A DNA stretch of 64,000 nt from Microbacterium luteolum (GTDB taxonomy: Bacteria > Actinomycetota > Actinomycetes > Actinomycetales > Microbacteriaceae). Positions within the stretch are counted from its first letter, which is position 1. Every line of letters starts with the position of its first letter. A program made the position numbers and the translations under genes. The notes under the pieces were generated by a model. The model did no database searches. It had not been told where the DNA came from and was given only the letters and a program-made list of their open reading frames with translations. Shown here piece after piece: positions 59,823 through 64,000 of this stretch. The stretch spans positions 496,001 to 560,000 of the forward strand of contig NZ_BAAAUN010000001.1 of assembly GCF_039533965.1 (NCBI RefSeq), written 5' to 3'.

Positions 59823-62180
59823 TCACACCCCCACGTACTCGGCGAGGTGCTGCCCCGTCAGCGTCGATTTTTGGGATACCAAATCGGCAGGCTTCCCTTC
59901 GAACACGATCGTGCCGCCATCGTGGCCCGCGCCGGGACCGATGTCGATGATCCAGTCGGCGTGCGCCATGACGGCCTGGTGGTGTTCGATCACGATCACG
60001 GTCTTGCCCGAATCGACGAGCCGATCGAGAAGTCCGAGGATCTTGTCGACGTCGGCCAGATGAAGACCAGTGGTGGGCTCATCGAGCACGTAGATGTCGC
60101 CCTTCTCCCCCATCTGGATGGCCAGCTTGATCCTCTGACGCTCGCCGCCGGACAACGTCGACAGCGGCTGGCCGAGTGACAGGTATCCGAGCCCGACGTC
60201 GTCCAGGCGGCCCAGGATCGCGGTGACCGCCGGGATCTTCGCCTCGCCGTCGGAGAAGAACACCCGCGCATCCGACACCGGGAGATCCAACACCTCGGTG
60301 ATGTCCTTGCCTGCCAGCTTGTACTCCAGCACGCTCGCCTGGAAGCGCTTGCCACCGCAGTCCTCGCACGGCGTCTCGATCGTGTCCATGAAGCCGAGTT
60401 CGGTGATGATGACCCCTGCGCCCTTGCAGGTCGGGCACGCTCCCTCGGAGTTCGCACTGAACAGCGCCGGCTTCACTCCGTTGGCCTTCGCGAACGCCTT
60501 GCGGATCGGCTCGAGCATCCCCGTGTACGTCGCAGGATTGCTCCGCCGCGAACCCTTGATCGCCCCCTGGTCGATCGCCACCACGCCGTGTCGACGCGAG
60601 ACCGAACCGTGGATGAGCGAGCTCTTGCCCGACCCTGCGACGCCAGTGACGACCGTCAGCACTCCGGTCGGGATGTCGACGTCGACGTTCTGGAGGTTGT
60701 TCGCCGTGGCACCCCGCACCTCGATGGCGCCGTCGCTCGCGCGCACGGCATCCTTCAGCTGAGCACGATCTTCCAGATGATCGCCGGTGCGCGTGCCGCT
60801 GGACTTGAGACCTTCGACCGTGCCCTCGAAGCAGATCTCTCCGCCGGCGCCTCCGGCTCCCGGGCCGAGGTCGATCACGTGGTCGCCGATGGCGATGGTC
60901 TCGGGCTTGTGCTCGACCACCAGGACTGTGTTGCCCTTGTCGCGCAGCTTCAGCAGCAGACTGTTCATGCGCTGGATGTCGTGCGGGTGCAGTCCGATCG
61001 TCGGCTCATCGAACACGTACGTGACGTCGGTGAGCGAGGACCCGAGATGGCGGAGCATCTTGATCCGCTGCGCCTCTCCCCCGGAGAGCGAACCGGACGG
61101 CCGCTCGAGGCTGAGGTAGCCGAGTCCGAGCGTCACGAACGCGTCGAGATTCGCGCTGAGAGCCTCGAGGAGGGGTCCTGCTCCGGGCAGCTCGAGTCCG
61201 CGCACCCACGCGGCGAGGTCGGTCACCTGCATGCGACAGGCATCGGCGATGCTGACGCCGTCGATCTTCGAGGAGCGCGCTCCCTCGGTGAGCCGGGTTC
61301 CATCGCACTCCGGGCAGACCGCGAACGTCGCGACCCGTTCGACGAAGGCGCGGATGTGCGGCTGCAGCGCGTCGAGGTCCTTCGACAGCATCGACTTGGT
61401 GATCTTCGGGATCAGACCCTCATAGGTCATGTTGATCCCGGAGATCTTCACCTTGGTCACCTCGCCGTAGAGCAGGAGGTGCCGCTGCTTCTCGGTGAAC
61501 TGCGCGATCGGCTTGTCGGCCGGATAGAAGCCCGAGGCCGAGAAGCCCTTCACCATCCATCCGTCAGCGGTGTACCCCGGAACCATGATCGCGCCCTCGT
61601 CGAGCGACTTCGACTCGTCGACGATCTGCGCGAGGTCAAGGTCGGACACCGCTCCCCTGCCCTCGCATCGCGGGCACATCCCCCCGAGGTAGATCGCATC
61701 CTTCACGATCTTCTTCTCGCCGCTCGGGCCCGTCATCACGCCACTCGCCCGCTGGGTCGGGATGTTGAAGGAGAACGCCGTCGGCCCGCCGATGTACGGA
61801 GAACCGAGCTTGCTGAAGAGGATGCGGAGCATGGCGTTCGCATCGGTCACGGTGCCGACCGTCGAACGCGGATTGGCGCCGAGACGCTCCTGGTCGACGA
61901 TGATGGCCGTGGTCAGTCCGTCGAGGACGTCGACATCCGGACGCGGGACCGACGGCATGAACCCCTGCACGAAGGCGCTGTAGGTCTCGTCGATCATGCG
62001 TCGGGACTCGGCGGCGATCGTGTCGAACACGAGCGAGCTCTTGCCCGATCCCGAGACACCCGTGAAGACGGTGAGGCGCCGCTTCGGGATGTCGACGCTG
62101 ATGTCTTTCAGATTGTTCTCCCGCGCGCCCTGCACGCGGATCAGGTCATGGGCGTCTGCGGGATGCTCGGCGGCGGTCAT
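59823..62180 (-). CDS. UvrA-like ABC ATPase (excinuclease subunit A paralogue)
   Basis: A 785-residue protein, shorter than housekeeping UvrA (about 950). It has two ATP-binding halves: Walker A GVSGSGKSSL near residue 40 and GVAGSGKSSL near 515; two ABC signatures, PSGSLSGGEAQRIKML and LSTLSGGERQRIKLA; Walker B VFDEPTIGLH and VLDEPTTGLH. CPRCEGRGAV, CPECDGTRL and CPTCKGAG are zinc-finger elements. Such UvrA2/DrrC-like paralogues contribute to DNA-damage or intercalating-drug resistance. It stands close to a lipoprotein and a VOC gene but seems independently expressed. Confidence 0.93.
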   Translation of the reverse strand: MTAAEHPADAHDLIRVQGARENNLKDISVDIPKRRLTVFTGVSGSGKSSLVFDTIAAESRRMIDETYSAFVQGFMPSVPRPDVDVLDGLTTAIIVDQERLGANPRSTVGTVTDANAMLRILFSKLGSPYIGGPTAFSFNIPTQRASGVMTGPSGEKKIVKDAIYLGGMCPRCEGRGAVSDLDLAQIVDESKSLDEGAIMVPGYTADGWMVKGFSASGFYPADKPIAQFTEKQRHLLLYGEVTKVKISGINMTYEGLIPKITKSMLSKDLDALQPHIRAFVERVATFAVCPECDGTRLTEGARSSKIDGVSIADACRMQVTDLAAWVRGLELPGAGPLLEALSANLDAFVTLGLGYLSLERPSGSLSGGEAQRIKMLRHLGSSLTDVTYVFDEPTIGLHPHDIQRMNSLLLKLRDKGNTVLVVEHKPETIAIGDHVIDLGPGAGGAGGEICFEGTVEGLKSSGTRTGDHLEDRAQLKDAVRASDGAIEVRGATANNLQNVDVDIPTGVLTVVTGVAGSGKSSLIHGSVSRRHGVVAIDQGAIKGSRRSNPATYTGMLEPIRKAFAKANGVKPALFSANSEGACPTCKGAGVIITELGFMDTIETPCEDCGGKRFQASVLEYKLAGKDITEVLDLPVSDARVFFSDGEAKIPAVTAILGRLDDVGLGYLSLGQPLSTLSGGERQRIKLAIQMGEKGDIYVLDEPTTGLHLADVDKILGLLDRLVDSGKTVIVIEHHQAVMAHADWIIDIGPGAGHDGGTIVFEGKPADLVSQKSTLTGQHLAEYVGV

Positions 62181-62209
62181 CGGCGTCCTTCGTTGTCGAG
62201 GCTGATCGG

Positions 62210-62629
62210 TCAGCCGGCCTGATTGATACGGAGCAGGTTCCCTGCCGGGTCGCGGAACGCGCAGTCGCGCACTCCGTATGGCTGATCCATGGGCTCCTGC
62301 ACGACGTCGGCCCCACCCTCGACCAGACGCTCGAACAGGCCGTCGAGATCGTCGCTCGCGAGGGTCAGCGCACCATAGCTGCCCTTCGCGATGAGTTCGA
62401 GGATGGTCTGCCGCTCCACGTCGGTGATGCCGGGGTCAGTGGCCGGCGGGTGCAGGACGATCGAGGTCTCGGGCTGGCCGGCGGGACCGACAGTGAGCCA
62501 GCGGAGCCCGTCGTACCCGACGTCGTTGCGCACCTCGAAGCCGAGCGTGTCTCGGTAGAACCCGAGGGCCGCATCGGCGTCGGTGTGCGGGAGGAAGGCG
62601 TAGTGGATGCTGATGTTCATGGTGTTCAC
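62210..62629 (-). CDS. VOC-family protein
   Basis: A 139-residue glyoxalase/bleomycin-resistance-fold protein: SIHYAFLPHTDADAALGFYRDTLGFEVRNDVGYDGLRWLTVGPAGQPETSIVLHPP, then ASDDLDGLFERLVEGGADVVQEPMDQPYGVRDCAFRDPAGNLLRINQ. The last part is the second module with the metal-ligand position in CAFRDPAGNLLRI. Its ATG overlaps the AraC gene stop by 4 bp, so the two form one transcript. Confidence 0.9.
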   Translation of the reverse strand: MNTMNISIHYAFLPHTDADAALGFYRDTLGFEVRNDVGYDGLRWLTVGPAGQPETSIVLHPPATDPGITDVERQTILELIAKGSYGALTLASDDLDGLFERLVEGGADVVQEPMDQPYGVRDCAFRDPAGNLLRINQAG

Positions 62630-63066
62630 GCTAGATGCGCATCGGTGCGCGGTGCTTCTTGATTCCTGATCGGTCTGGTCACGTGCTTGGCCTGGAAGGA
62701 CGGGATGCCGTCGACATTGGCGGCGCGTTCACGGTACACCCGGGGTGAGACACCGACCAGCTCGGTGAACCGCGTGCTGAACGTTCCGAGCGACGAGCAC
62801 CCGACCTCGAAGCACACCTCGGTCACGCTCAGGTCGCCACGGCGCAGCAGAGCCATCGCCCGTTCGATACGACGGGTCATCAGATAGGAGTACGGCGACT
62901 CCCCGTACGCCTCGCGGAACTGGCGGCTCAGATGCCCCGCAGACATGTGGACTCCCCTGGCAAGAGCTTCGACGTCCAACGGCCGCGCGTACTCGCGGTC
63001 GATGCGGTCCCTCACCTTCCGCATCACGGCGAGCTCGCGCAGGCGGGCGTCGTCCACGGCTGTCAC
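62626..63066 (-). CDS. AraC-family transcriptional regulator, DNA-binding domain only
   Basis: A 146-residue protein consisting almost wholly of the AraC/XylS HTH domain: DRIDREYARPLDVEALARGVHMSAGHLSRQFREAYGESPYSYLMTRRIERAMALLRRGDLSVTEVCFEVGCSSLGTFSTRFTELVGVSPRVYRE. There is no effector domain, so it may act through DNA contacts only or bind a ligand weakly, as in small MarA-type members. It overlaps the following VOC gene by 4 bp (ATGA). The pair is a common regulator/VOC unit in actinobacteria. GTG start. Confidence 0.92.
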   Translation of the reverse strand: MTAVDDARLRELAVMRKVRDRIDREYARPLDVEALARGVHMSAGHLSRQFREAYGESPYSYLMTRRIERAMALLRRGDLSVTEVCFEVGCSSLGTFSTRFTELVGVSPRVYRERAANVDGIPSFQAKHVTRPIRNQEAPRTDAHLA

Positions 63067-63202
63067 GAGTCGATCCTGTCACGTCACCAGACGTCACGGG
63101 GTGACGTTCTGCGACGCGCGATCGAAGCCTCTCCCACAGGCGATCCCACGGGCGCTACCCTGAGGGCATCCCCACAGGATTCTCTCAGAAAGGGTCCACA
63201 TC

Positions 63203-63793
63203 ATGTCCGAACCACTCTCCGAAGCGAAGTCCCTCTTCAAGTCCATCCGCGTCGCGCTGGCCGTGTCCGGCGTCATCGCTCTCATCGCCGGCCTCGTCCT
63301 CCTGATCTGGCCGGTGAAGTCGGCGGTCATCGTGACGGCGATCTTCGCCACCTATCTGATCATCGCCGGCCTCGTGTACATCGGACTCGGCATCTTCTCG
63401 GGCGCCAAGGGCGGATGGTCCCGCGTCGGCCACATCGTGCTGGGTCTCGTCTACATCGTCGCCGGTGTGATCGCCTACGCGAACCTCGGTGCGGCTGCGG
63501 CGACCCTCGCGTTCGTCGTCGTCATCTTCATCGGCATCAGCTGGATCGTGGACGGCGTCGTCTCCCTGTCGCTGCTCGGCCGTGACGGTTCGCGCGTGTG
63601 GACGCTGCTCTACGCGCTGCTGAGCATCATCGCCGGAGTCGTCGTGCTGTTCTCGCCGATCATCGCCGGCCTGGCGTTCTGGCTGCTCCTCGGCATCTCG
63701 CTCGTCGCACTCGGCATCGTGCAGATCGTCCGTGCGATCACGCTCGGCAAGGACGCGAAAACCATCACCGCCGCGGAGGGCGCGACGGCCTGA
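63203..63793 (+). CDS. HdeD/DUF308-family membrane protein
   Basis: A 196-residue protein with six transmembrane helices in the regular DUF308 repeat: IRVALAVSGVIALIAGLVLLIWP, SAVIVTAIFATYLIIAGLVYIGLGIF, VGHIVLGLVYIVAGVIAYANL, ATLAFVVVIFIGISWIVDGVVSLSLL, WTLLYALLSIIAGVVVLFSP and AFWLLLGISLVALGIVQIVRAI. Members are linked to acid-stress tolerance in enterobacteria; the actinobacterial role is unknown. AGAAAGG precedes ATG 63203. A bidirectional hairpin follows the stop. Confidence 0.92.
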   Translation: MSEPLSEAKSLFKSIRVALAVSGVIALIAGLVLLIWPVKSAVIVTAIFATYLIIAGLVYIGLGIFSGAKGGWSRVGHIVLGLVYIVAGVIAYANLGAAAATLAFVVVIFIGISWIVDGVVSLSLLGRDGSRVWTLLYALLSIIAGVVVLFSPIIAGLAFWLLLGISLVALGIVQIVRAITLGKDAKTITAAEGATA

Positions 63794-63808
63794 CGGTCCT
63801 GACGACAG

Positions 63809-63849
63809 CGATCGGCCCCGCCCTGCGCGAAGCAGGACGGGGCCGATCG
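63809..63849. terminator. Bidirectional terminator hairpin
   Basis: An 18-bp stem with one mismatch (63809-63826 with 63832-63849) lies between the convergent DUF308 gene and the partial minus-strand gene. Confidence 0.85.
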
Positions 63850-63866
63850 TCGTTCGGGCGTCCTTC

Positions 63867-64000
63867 TTACTCGTCGGCGAACGCGCTGACGTCGCCGACG
63901 AGCCTCGTGTTGTCGGCGGGCACCGGGTCGACCGCGGCCTTCGCCACCTCGGCGGCGAACTCCGACACGTTGTAGAGCTTGCCCGCGGACTCGCGACGCT
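63867..64000 (-). CDS. 3' end of an unidentified gene
   Basis: The minus-strand frame ends at TAA 63867-63869 and encodes RRESAGKLYNVSEFAAEVAK followed by AAVDPVPADNTRLVGDVSAFADE. The gene continues beyond the window. Composition and codon use are typical of the chromosome. I cannot name the product from the last 43 residues. Confidence 0.7.
   Translation of the reverse strand, partial: RRESAGKLYNVSEFAAEVAKAAVDPVPADNTRLVGDVSAFADE

Overview
The window is high-GC actinobacterial chromosome and fits Microbacterium or a close Microbacteriaceae relative. The reasons are very high third-position GC, a pyk / ANTAR response regulator (pdtaR-like) / polA neighbourhood, many TetR, MFS, GNAT and VOC paralogues, and a recurring TANNNT box placed 6-7 nt upstream of start codons, which points to leaderless transcripts. 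The genus is inferred from gene content and style, not from a database match.

Left chromosomal block (1-26.5 kb): the 3' end of gltD, pyk with a textbook terminator, a lipase-like hydrolase with an apparent frameshift near its start, an M23 lipoprotein, a secreted lipase-like hydrolase, tRNA-Leu(CAA), pdtaR with a GNAT gene, two tiny coiled-coil genes that look inserted next to a thioesterase gene, polA, a DUF885 peptidase, an LLM flavin oxidoreductase, an MFS carrier, and an overlapping SGNH hydrolase / YczE-type membrane protein / formylglycine-generating-enzyme-like set. These are followed by two TetR-controlled loci with visible palindromic operators, further MFS carriers, a phosphotransferase and a Tat-exported amidase.

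Mobile element (about 26.54-57.68 kb): a roughly 31-kb Tn7/Tn5053-like transposon interrupts the far 3' end of the amidase gene. Its machinery is a four-gene operon with ATGA overlaps, tnsA-like > tniA > tniB > tniQ, near the right end, plus a serine resolvase in the middle. Both ends carry several TGTCA-type repeats. Cargo includes a uracil-DNA-glycosylase-like protein, a GntR-controlled membrane protein, a 2303-residue secreted Rhs/PA14 protein with candidate small membrane immunity proteins, and orphan antitoxin-like genes. The most interesting cargo is a resolvase-linked operon coding for a 1350-residue protein (restriction-endonuclease-like domain, P-loop NTPase, helical repeats) and a 623-residue DUF4209-like protein with an HEPN-type RNMAAH motif. 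I propose this pair as an undescribed antiviral or genome-defence system. A 22-bp palindrome with an AAACGATCGTTT core recurs at four module boundaries inside the element and may be the resolvase site or a cassette junction.

Right chromosomal block (57.7-64 kb): a methyltransferase, a beta-lactamase-fold lipoprotein, a short UvrA-like ABC protein, an AraC regulator / VOC pair, an HdeD-like membrane protein, a bidirectional terminator, and the 3' end of an unidentified gene on the minus strand.
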